Below are positions 22,701-31,289 of a stretch of 64,000 nucleotides of DNA, piece after piece. The notes beneath the pieces are model-generated. The model searched no databases. It had not been told where the DNA came from and saw only the letters and a list, made by a program, of their open reading frames with translations. The position numbers and the translations under genes were made by a program. The stretch covers positions 1 to 64,000 of the forward strand of contig CAJXMN010000006.1 in assembly GCA_913056215.1 (NCBI GenBank). Direction: 5' to 3'. How positions within the stretch are numbered: the stretch's first letter is position 1; every line of letters begins with the position of its first letter. Source of the stretch: an uncultured Flavobacteriales bacterium (lineage in GTDB: Bacteria; Bacteroidota; Bacteroidia; Flavobacteriales_D; Crocinitomicaceae).

Positions 22701-24125
22701 CGACCCAAAAAGAACCTTGGAGGAATCCGCATTAAAAATAGCTGTGTAGAAATAGGCTGGTGCTTCACTAAAATGCATCGTGGTATCATTACTTTCATCA
22801 CGGTAATAAAGCCCTTTACCTTCAATCGCATACCACAAGTGCTGATTTTCACCGAACACCAACGTTAGTCTAGCTTTATCATCTATGTTAAATAGCTCAT
22901 CTCTAACAAATTTCGTATTCTTTACTTGCCACAACCCCTTATTGGAAGCTACGTAATTACGCCCCTTAAATTGGGTAAGACTTTTAACAGATAAATCTTC
23001 ATGCTTGATAAAGTCTGTATCATTCTGACGGTTCCCTATGTAAGTCTGTCCTTCACCAACAGCAATAATGGCATCATATTCCTTTGTTCTCCCTATGAAT
23101 GTGATGTGCGTGTTGCGATAAACTTCGTTAAAATTAATTTTAGTGAAGGGTTCAAGTGAAATTCGAAAAACACCACTTTGCTGCGTCGTCACCCAAATAT
23201 CCCGATTCCGATCTATAAATACATCCGTAGGCCCAACGATCTTTTTTGTAGAATTATTAACGAGTCGTGCGTACCTTTTGCTGGATTTATCTTTTAAAAT
23301 GACATTACCTTGATTGGTGATAAAAACGAATTTATCGAATCGTTCTGCACATTTTATCACGTATTCTTTTTCGCCCGTATAATCGCTCTTTAATTCTTCA
23401 TCAATAAAAAATTTAGGGCGGAAATCATCCATCAAAACGGTCAACTCCATGCTCAACTCCCTATTAGCGAAAACAAGACTATCACCAGATTGATAAGCAC
23501 CCACTAATTCCTCTGTCATGGAGCGATCTGTTCCCAGCCAATCGTGCAAATTCTCCACGCGATCCTCATATACCACATAATTCCCTTTAGATGTGAACAT
23601 GAATACCCCCCGATCTAATTTCAATGAACCATAAAAATGGGTTTGCTCATTGTACGGGAACGTTTTTCTTTCATAAACGAGGGTACTGTCATCAAAAATA
23701 AAAACCCCACCATCCTGCAACACAATCTGACGATCCTGGAACTGCAAAATTGCATGGTTTTGACCGTATTGAGTAATATAATCAAGCTGATCTATCTGAT
23801 CATAGGATAAGGTATAATTATTTCTAAAAAGGGTTGAAAAATAAACGCGTTCATCTGAAAATGAAATTGAATTTACATGGCGATTCGTGCGGCCTTGAAT
23901 ATCCTCCAGATAATCAAATTTTTTTCCATCGAACCGCATAAGACCTGCCCCATCCGTTCCAAACCACAAATAACCATATTTATCTTCATTGACACTAAGT
24001 ATGGAGGACAACGTCAGTCCATCCCGATGGTTATAATTTTTAAATGTGTAGAGCTGCGTCAATGCATTACAAGAGACTATCAGAAAACTGATGACAATAA
24101 ATATGCGCTGCAAGGATGCTATCAT
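19797..24125 (-). CDS. Propeller-type sensor with 7TM-like region, PAS domains and SpoIIE (PP2C) phosphatase output
   Basis: 1442 aa; signal peptide, Reg_prop-type repeats ([20 protein letters not shown]), Y_Y_Y-like [35 protein letters not shown], multiple TMs, two PAS-like segments, [42 protein letters not shown]. Confidence 0.9.
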   Translation of the reverse strand: [1442 protein letters not shown]

Positions 24126-24311
24126 TTCATAAGCAGAATTAGGATGTTAAATCTACAAAAAAATATTGGAACAATAGGTGAATTTTGACCGTTATGAAAA
24201 ATGGTCGTCAACTCACTACAAAAGGAAGCATAAATCCTGGTTTGAAGGACCTACGGAAAGAAACGATTAAAATTGTTGCAACCACTGAATATGTCTAGAG
24301 GTGAGACAGCT

Positions 24312-24329
24312 AATTCTAGATGTAGAATT
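24312..24329. repeat. Perfect 7-bp inverted repeat AATTCTA-GATG-TAGAATT in intergenic DNA
   Basis: Direct reading of 24312-24329, within the ~330-nt gap between purK and the sensor phosphatase gene. Confidence 0.6.
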
Positions 24330-24455
24330 CCATACAACCATACCTACTTCTTGCACGCTCACATTTCGAGCATTAACTAATTTATTTTGATTCTTTCTTT
24401 TTCGGTCGCCCTTTGATCCACTCGTAAGTTAGTAATGAGCATAGAAAACCTATCA

Positions 24456-25610
24456 CTATTTTCCTCGTGCCACAACTTGAATTATTTCCTGAACTTGACG
24501 AGCGCGTTTTTTAGCTTCATTTAACCGATCACTAGTAATTGTCGCGTGCCCCATTTTTCGATGAGGTTTCGTCTCTGATTTACCATAATTATGAATATAA
24601 ACTCCGTGCATACCCATAGCTTCCTCTATCCCTTCATACATTGCTTTGCCTCTATAGTGTGGATGCCCCAGCAAATTAACCATAACACCTGGCCTAACGA
24701 GCGAGGTGTCACCGAGAGGCAGACCAATAATGGAACGAAGATGCTGTTCAAATTGAGAGGTAAGGTTACATTCAATGGTGTGATGACCACTATTATGCGG
24801 TCGCGGTGCAACTTCGTTTACCAACAGCTCTCCTTCCTTGGTAAGAAATAACTCCACAGCCAGTAGCCCCACCATATCAAGTGATTCTATCACCTTTTTT
24901 CCAAGCGCTTCGGCTCGCTGCTCAATAGACACCTCCACGTTTGCTGGAGCAAATAAAAACTCGACGAGATTGAGGTCGGGATTAAACTCACACTCAACCA
25001 ACGGAAACGTGGCAACTTCTCCCTCTCTATTTCTCGCAACAATGACCGATAATTCTTTTTCAAAATCTATTGTTGTTTCTAGCAGTGAAGGAGCATCAAA
25101 ACCATTTTCTACATCCGTATCATCCTTAATGCGCGTAACACCCTTTCCATCATACCCCCCAGTACGCATTTTTTGAATGGCCGGAAAGCGACTATGGTGG
25201 GCTTTGAGATCCGCACGCCCCTCGAGCAAAACGAAATCTGCTGTGGGAATATCGTGATCCACATAAAACTGCTTTTGTAATCCCTTATCTTTTATGATTT
25301 TTAACACTCGAGGCTGCGGAAAAACATGAACACCACGATCCTCTAGAACTTCAAGTGCTTCAATATTTACATTTTCTATCTCGACTGTAAGCACATCCTT
25401 ATCCGCTCCGAATTCAAGAACATCCTGATAATTTGTAATATCACCTTCGACGAATTCATTCGCTAAAAGACCACATGGCGCTTCTTTGCTTTTATCCATA
25501 CAGTGAATAAAAACGTCATAACTTATAGCTGACTGAATCAACATTCTCCCTAATTGTCCGCCGCCTAGAACACCTAACTTATATTGTTCTCCGTACCATT
25601 TATTTTCCAT
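24456..25610 (-). CDS. purK: 5-(carboxyamino)imidazole ribonucleotide synthase
   Basis: MENKWYGEQYKLGVLGGGQLGRMLIQSA, EVAPRPHNSGHHTIE; ATG at 25610 preferred over the ORF-track start. Confidence 0.95.
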   Translation of the reverse strand: MENKWYGEQYKLGVLGGGQLGRMLIQSAISYDVFIHCMDKSKEAPCGLLANEFVEGDITNYQDVLEFGADKDVLTVEIENVNIEALEVLEDRGVHVFPQPRVLKIIKDKGLQKQFYVDHDIPTADFVLLEGRADLKAHHSRFPAIQKMRTGGYDGKGVTRIKDDTDVENGFDAPSLLETTIDFEKELSVIVARNREGEVATFPLVECEFNPDLNLVEFLFAPANVEVSIEQRAEALGKKVIESLDMVGLLAVELFLTKEGELLVNEVAPRPHNSGHHTIECNLTSQFEQHLRSIIGLPLGDTSLVRPGVMVNLLGHPHYRGKAMYEGIEEAMGMHGVYIHNYGKSETKPHRKMGHATITSDRLNEAKKRARQVQEIIQVVARGK

Positions 25611-25615
25611 ATTCA

Positions 25616-25647
25616 CAAAAATAGCGAATTCAAAACGTGTTCTCCAA
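25616..25647 (-). promoter_or_regulatory. Putative promoter of purK
   Basis: Minus strand TTG-N21-TATTTTTG, then TGAAT-ATG. Confidence 0.6.
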
Positions 25648-25828
25648 TCATTTCTTTTCTTTTGCTGCAAGCGAACTAAATATAAACAAGAAGAAATCTG
25701 AATGATCCATTGACTAATGATCACACCAAGACCTCATTCAACTTTCAAGAAAACATCCGGTATTCGGTAGTTTTAGTCCCGTAGCAAAAAGTCATTCGCT
25801 GAGGTGGCAGTAAATCATTACACACAAG

Positions 25829-25857
25829 TTGAGCGTACTTAGAAAATATTATCTTTG
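25829..25857 (+). promoter_or_regulatory. Putative promoter of hpt-adk-obg-PAP2 operon
   Basis: TTG (25829-25831)-N18-TATCTTTG (25850-25857) upstream of GTG start at 25879. Confidence 0.7.
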
Positions 25858-25878
25858 TGGTTTCAAACTTATTGCAAC

Positions 25879-26409
25879 GTGCGAATCAAAGATAAAGAGT
25901 TCGAACCTTACATATCGTCTTCAGATATTCAGTCAACTATTCAAAAAATAGCTGATCAGATCAACACCGATTACTCTGGTAAATCTGTCATATTTGTTGG
26001 AGTACTCAACGGCGCTTTCATGTTCGCTGGTGACCTGCTGAAGAACATTGATTTTAATTGTGAAATCTCCTTCATAAAGGTAGCTTCTTACGAAGGTACT
26101 TCAAGTTCAGGAAAGGTGCATGAATTAATAGGCTTAGTAAACGATATTAAGGATAAACATGTCATTATATTAGAAGATATTGTTGACACTGGACTGACTC
26201 TTAATAAGATCTTCTCAATGATCAATCACGATGAACCTGCTTCCCTCGAAGTTGCCTCGTTGCTTTACAAACCCGAAGCTTTCCAGGGTAAACACTCTCC
26301 AAAATACGTAGGTTTTGAAATTCCGAAAAAGTTTATCGTCGGTTACGGTTTGGATTACCTCGAAGAGGGCAGGAATACGAAGGATATTTACGAATTGAAA
26401 GACAAATAA
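25879..26409 (+). CDS. hpt: Hypoxanthine phosphoribosyltransferase
   Basis: GTG start MRIKDKEFEPYISSSDIQ; IFVGVLNGAFMFAGDLL, VIILEDIVDTGLTLNKI. Confidence 0.93.
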   Translation: MRIKDKEFEPYISSSDIQSTIQKIADQINTDYSGKSVIFVGVLNGAFMFAGDLLKNIDFNCEISFIKVASYEGTSSSGKVHELIGLVNDIKDKHVIILEDIVDTGLTLNKIFSMINHDEPASLEVASLLYKPEAFQGKHSPKYVGFEIPKKFIVGYGLDYLEEGRNTKDIYELKDK

Positions 26410-26410
26410 A

Positions 26411-26986
26411 ATGTTAAATCTTGTATTATTTGGACCTCCCGGAGCGGGAAAAGGTACACAATCAGAAAGAATAATTGAACATTACGGTTTAATACATCTC
26501 TCTACAGGAGATATTTTTCGATCTAATATCGGAGATAAAACGGAACTTGGTAAGCTCGCCAAGAGCTACATCGATAAAGGTCAATTGGTTCCAGACGAAG
26601 TAACGATCGACATGGTGAAATCTGAGGTGGAAAAACATAGCACCCCTAAAGGATTTATATTTGACGGATTTCCACGGACACAAGTACAAGCCAAAGCGCT
26701 AGATGAATATATGAAGAAAAAAAACACTTCAATATCTGCTATGATCGCGCTAGACGTTCCGGAAGAAGAACTCAAAGAACGTTTACAGCAACGCGCTAAA
26801 GATTCTGGAAGGACTGATGATGCCGATCCTAAAGTGATTGAACAGCGCATTGAAGTTTACAGAAAAGAGACGGCACCCGTTAAATCCTTCTACCAGGAAC
26901 AAAGTAAGTTCCACGAGGTAGATGGAATGGGAAGCATCGAATCAATTACAGACCGCCTGTTTTCAACCATCGAAAAAATTAAATAA
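26411..26986 (+). CDS. adk: Adenylate kinase
   Basis: 191 aa; MLNLVLFGPPGAGKGTQSERIIEHYGLIHLSTGDIFRSNI. Confidence 0.97.
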   Translation: MLNLVLFGPPGAGKGTQSERIIEHYGLIHLSTGDIFRSNIGDKTELGKLAKSYIDKGQLVPDEVTIDMVKSEVEKHSTPKGFIFDGFPRTQVQAKALDEYMKKKNTSISAMIALDVPEEELKERLQQRAKDSGRTDDADPKVIEQRIEVYRKETAPVKSFYQEQSKFHEVDGMGSIESITDRLFSTIEKIK

Positions 26987-27001
26987 GAAGCGACATACAC
27001 C

Positions 27002-27991
27002 ATGGCCTCAGACAACTTTGTTGATTACGTTAAAATATATTGTCGTTCGGGGAATGGCGGAGCTGGTTCACGCCACATGAGGCGGGAAAAGTACATTCCA
27101 AAAGGTGGACCTGACGGCGGTGATGGCGGTCGTGGTGGTCACATTATTCTTCGAGGAAATGAAAACACGTGGACGTTACTCCATTTGAAATATCAAAAAC
27201 ACATCAAAGCCAAACACGGAGAGCCCGGGCGCGGCAATTTAATGACAGGTGCAGAAGGTGATGACATTATTTTGGACGTTCCAGTAGGCACACTAGCGAG
27301 AGATGCCGAAACGAATGAAGTCCTTTTCGAGATTAGTGAAAATGGTCAGGAACATATTCTCATGAAAGGTGGCCGTGGCGGTCGTGGTAATCATCATTTC
27401 AAAACCTCTACCAATCAAGCACCCGAGTACGCTCAGCCTGGTGAAGAAGGTAGTGAATCCTGGTGTATACTCGAATTGAAAGTACTTGCAGATGTCGGTT
27501 TAGTCGGCTTTCCAAATGCCGGCAAGAGCACATTACTTTCGGTAGTTTCAGCTGCTAAACCTGCTATTGCGAATTATCCTTTCACAACCTTGCGCCCCAA
27601 CCTCGGAATGGTAGATTATCGTGGAAATCAGTCTTTTGTCATGGCAGATATACCTGGAATTATTGAAGGAGCCCATACGGGAAAAGGATTAGGATTGCGA
27701 TTTCTGCGACATATTGAGCGCAATGCAACGTTGCTTTTTTTAATACCTGCGGATAGTAACGATATCGCTAAAGAATATGCGATACTTCTGAAAGAACTTG
27801 AGCAATATAATCCAGAACTTTTAGATAAGAAAAGAGTATTGGCTATTTCAAAATCCGATATGCTTGACGAAGAGCTCATCGCTGAAATCGAACCTGACCT
27901 TCCTGATATTCCTCATTTATTTATATCTTCAGTCGCGGAATCAAATATTTCAGAACTGAAAGACTTACTGTGGAAAACACTGCAGGTATGA
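27002..27991 (+). CDS. obg: GTPase Obg/CgtA
   Basis: 329 aa; [58 protein letters not shown]. Confidence 0.97.
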   Translation: MASDNFVDYVKIYCRSGNGGAGSRHMRREKYIPKGGPDGGDGGRGGHIILRGNENTWTLLHLKYQKHIKAKHGEPGRGNLMTGAEGDDIILDVPVGTLARDAETNEVLFEISENGQEHILMKGGRGGRGNHHFKTSTNQAPEYAQPGEEGSESWCILELKVLADVGLVGFPNAGKSTLLSVVSAAKPAIANYPFTTLRPNLGMVDYRGNQSFVMADIPGIIEGAHTGKGLGLRFLRHIERNATLLFLIPADSNDIAKEYAILLKELEQYNPELLDKKRVLAISKSDMLDEELIAEIEPDLPDIPHLFISSVAESNISELKDLLWKTLQV

Positions 27992-28575
27992 TCGAATGGT
28001 TGGAACAAATAGATCAACAACTTCTTATAGCTATAAATAGTTGGAGATCACCTTTTTGGAGTGATGTGATGTGGGCCATTAGCAACAAATTCGTCTGGTT
28101 TCCATTCTATATCTTATTATTTGTTTTGGTCTATGTTAAATACTCTATTCGGGCAGCTCTTTTGTTTACGCTTTTCGGATTTGCGGCCGTGGGGTTGGCA
28201 GATTTTACGGCAACGCACCTTTTCAAAGAAGGTGTAGCTCGTTACAGACCATCGCATCATGAAACATTAAAGCACCTTTTATATTTCTACGAAATGAAAC
28301 CAGGTGAACTCTACAAAGGTGGTCAATATGGGTTTGTATCTGGCCACGCTACCAACTCGTTCGTTATCGCAATTATGTTTTCACTTCGGTTGCGTAGTAC
28401 CTTTCGTTGGATTACACCATTCTTATTAATCTGGGCATGTGTTGTTGCTTATAGCCGTATTTATTTAGGCGTCCATTATCCATCTGATATTATTGGTGGA
28501 ATACTTTTAGGTTCACTGATAGCTCTACTTTTATACAGCACCTATCAATGGTTACTCACTCGTCTTAATCGTTAA
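27988..28575 (+). CDS. PAP2 family phosphatase
   Basis: ATGA overlap with obg; [38 protein letters not shown]. Confidence 0.92.
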   Translation: MIEWLEQIDQQLLIAINSWRSPFWSDVMWAISNKFVWFPFYILLFVLVYVKYSIRAALLFTLFGFAAVGLADFTATHLFKEGVARYRPSHHETLKHLLYFYEMKPGELYKGGQYGFVSGHATNSFVIAIMFSLRLRSTFRWITPFLLIWACVVAYSRIYLGVHYPSDIIGGILLGSLIALLLYSTYQWLLTRLNR

Positions 28576-29901
28576 CTAAGCTACAGGAATAGATTCCTCT
28601 ATCTTTTTCATCAACTTCTCTCGCTCTGTGAACACACTGTAGTCACCGCTGTTTTTCTGCACACTTGATCTTCGTCTGAGCTGATTCAAACGTAAAAACC
28701 AATTGTATGCAATAACTCCAGAGAGAGGGACGATAAAGAAATAATAGAGCAGCCAAAAACTCCAAGATGCGTAAACCCAATAATATCCTCCAAAAAGAAA
28801 AATCAAATTAAAAAGACCTGTAGCCACCACGCCAAGCATCATCTTGACGCTACCCCAAAAAACGCGTCTCCGGAAAGAACGTTCAACAAAACGCTTGATA
28901 AAGATGTAAGGCAAATAATTGCTTAGCATACCCAACACCATTATCGGAAATAACAGAATTAAAAAAGTTCTATCTCGCCATTTGCTCCAACTCCTCGAGC
29001 AAACATGGTACAAATCATTTTCTTTTACATTGAGCCGTTTCAATTCATCAAAGTATGTCTGTAAACTCGTTTTCAACGCTATCAATTTTTCCTCTTGAGC
29101 ATTTTCATTCTCATTGATCCAGTGGGCTAATTCTTTGCTATATTCCCATCTCTTCAGTAGAGGGATATTCTTATTGGTATCGGTTACATGCATTCCTCTG
29201 CGCGTAATACGCATAATCATCTCATGTAACGGTGCCCATTTTTTATTTCTCACATCCGTAATTTGTGCACGCATACGACGTTCTACCTCCATTGTCAGAT
29301 CATGAATCGTTTTGTTCGGGTCGCGGAGATAAGCTGCCTTGTAATTATTCAAACAAATCGGCTCACTATTCGAAATCACTAAATCACTGCCCAAATGATT
29401 AGGGTGAGCGTAATTTGCTCCAACAGCCTGAATATAAATAGTTTTTTTCCAGTTTTGCTTTTCCAATGCTCCAAATCCAATACGCACAGCACCTTTTTTT
29501 ACGGGTTTTAAGCGTCGAATAAAAACATCATCGGTAAACCCTTCCGAAAAAATGAGTAAGCTTCGACCATAATTTAAAACACGATAACACTTTTGAAATA
29601 CCTTTTCATTTTTCGCTTTGGTATCCTCTCCATCTTGTTGGCGGTAAATAGGAAACATGTGTGAAGCCCATAATATTGGTTTCAGCAACGGGGTAAAAAC
29701 ATCTGATCGCGTCATAAAAAAAACAATCGAGGGTTGTGTTGCCGCCACCACCAAAGGATCCATAAAAGAGGCTGAATGATTACTCGCGAAAATAGTTCTT
29801 GCGAAACGCTTTTTCGGTTTATTCACGTTTTTCATCCGCGGATAATAAATCCACAACGGAATTTTCAAAATATACTTTAACAAAAAATATAACAATCTCA
29901 T
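28576..29901 (-). CDS. PlsC-type 1-acyl-sn-glycerol-3-phosphate acyltransferase-like protein
   Basis: 441 aa; FASNHSASFMDPLVV (HX4D), IFSEGFTDD, C-terminal TM segments. Confidence 0.85.
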   Translation of the reverse strand: MRLLYFLLKYILKIPLWIYYPRMKNVNKPKKRFARTIFASNHSASFMDPLVVAATQPSIVFFMTRSDVFTPLLKPILWASHMFPIYRQQDGEDTKAKNEKVFQKCYRVLNYGRSLLIFSEGFTDDVFIRRLKPVKKGAVRIGFGALEKQNWKKTIYIQAVGANYAHPNHLGSDLVISNSEPICLNNYKAAYLRDPNKTIHDLTMEVERRMRAQITDVRNKKWAPLHEMIMRITRRGMHVTDTNKNIPLLKRWEYSKELAHWINENENAQEEKLIALKTSLQTYFDELKRLNVKENDLYHVCSRSWSKWRDRTFLILLFPIMVLGMLSNYLPYIFIKRFVERSFRRRVFWGSVKMMLGVVATGLFNLIFLFGGYYWVYASWSFWLLYYFFIVPLSGVIAYNWFLRLNQLRRRSSVQKNSGDYSVFTEREKLMKKIEESIPVA

Positions 29902-29939
29902 ACTGCCGCAAATCTAACACTTTTCGTGCAAATCATTTC

Positions 29940-31211
29940 TTAGCCTAAAAGATTAAAACAAAGGAAAAAACAATTTCGCCCATCGTAGACCACCTCAAAC
30001 TCTCCTTCTAGTTGATCTATCAAAGCCGTAATTAAGACCGCATTTATACTCGCTTCCTCCTGCAGATTCAGGTGCTCAAATAATTTATTTTCGCGGTCAT
30101 CAGCTATTTTAAGCATGTATTTTGTACTGTTATCACATGGAGCTAAATCTACCGTAAATTGAATTTCATCCATTCCCTGGTGGATCGCCCGGTCAAGCCA
30201 CATATGAATACACTCGGTAATAAAAAGGCCTAATGGAACCAATGTATCTAAACTCATGTGCTTGTATTGCACGTGTTCCTCAAAAGAAACATAGATATCT
30301 CTATACAAGCTCTTCAAATAACTCATGAGATCACGTATATAAGAAGTGGCATCCACCAAGTTCATCTCCATCGTTTTATAAATATTCTGATGAATCAAGG
30401 CCATGGTCTGTACCCGGTTATGAATCTCCACGAGATCATTCGATTCTTCTTCTGACTTATTAATGTATAGTTTTAGGATACTCGAAATTATCTGCAAATT
30501 ATTATTCACCCGGTGGTGCACTTCTTGAATGAGCGACTCTCGTTTTTTGTGATGATATTTTAACTCGCTGTACTGAGAGGACAACGTATCGATAGCGCGG
30601 TCTAAATCGGAGCTTTTACGCTCTAGAATGCTTTCTAGACGACGTTTAATAGCAGCTAACTCCTGGTTTTCCTGTATTTTAACGAGTGTTCCCACTGCGA
30701 TCGATGCAAGAATTTCAAAGAGCTTTACATGAAACTCATTGTAAAATCCTTTTTCGGGATGTTCGCTACTAATCACAGCGTATACATCATCATTGATTTT
30801 AATCGGAATTTCAATCTCAGAACCCGCCTCAATTAGATCCATAACATAATCTTCGTGCGCAGAAACATCTTGAATTAACAGAGATTCTCCGTCACGAGCT
30901 GCAATACCAGCAAAACCTTCTCCTAAATCCAAAGTGAGTCGATTGAGAATAGCTGAGCTACCATCTTTCTTATGCCCGTAAGCTGCAACTTGATTAATAC
31001 ATTGATGCTCGTAATCTACCTTATAAATCACACAATCCTCTAATCCCAGACGGGGCGTAATTTCACCAACGAGAATCTTAAACACGTCCTGTTCTGATTT
31101 CAGATTAATCACCGATTGGCTAAAAAAATGAATCACTTCCAAAAACGACGAAAGCCCCTCCTGGATGCGAGGTTCGTGTAGATTGAGACTATGTGTGGCT
31201 TTACGTTTCAT
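29940..31211 (-). CDS. GAF + HisKA_2-type sensor protein with degenerate ATPase domain
   Basis: GAF-like region; H-box QEVHHRVNNNLQIISSILKLYI; the region aligned to N/G boxes reads PLGLFITECIHMWLDRAI ... LKIADDRENKLFEH; ATG at 31211 preferred. Confidence 0.8.
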   Translation of the reverse strand: MKRKATHSLNLHEPRIQEGLSSFLEVIHFFSQSVINLKSEQDVFKILVGEITPRLGLEDCVIYKVDYEHQCINQVAAYGHKKDGSSAILNRLTLDLGEGFAGIAARDGESLLIQDVSAHEDYVMDLIEAGSEIEIPIKINDDVYAVISSEHPEKGFYNEFHVKLFEILASIAVGTLVKIQENQELAAIKRRLESILERKSSDLDRAIDTLSSQYSELKYHHKKRESLIQEVHHRVNNNLQIISSILKLYINKSEEESNDLVEIHNRVQTMALIHQNIYKTMEMNLVDATSYIRDLMSYLKSLYRDIYVSFEEHVQYKHMSLDTLVPLGLFITECIHMWLDRAIHQGMDEIQFTVDLAPCDNSTKYMLKIADDRENKLFEHLNLQEEASINAVLITALIDQLEGEFEVVYDGRNCFFLCFNLLG

Positions 31212-31289
31212 TTGTCGAATCAACAATTTAATAAGTTTAAATCATTGATTCTTAAAAGATGTCCATAAAATGGTCACTTTTTCGACCAA

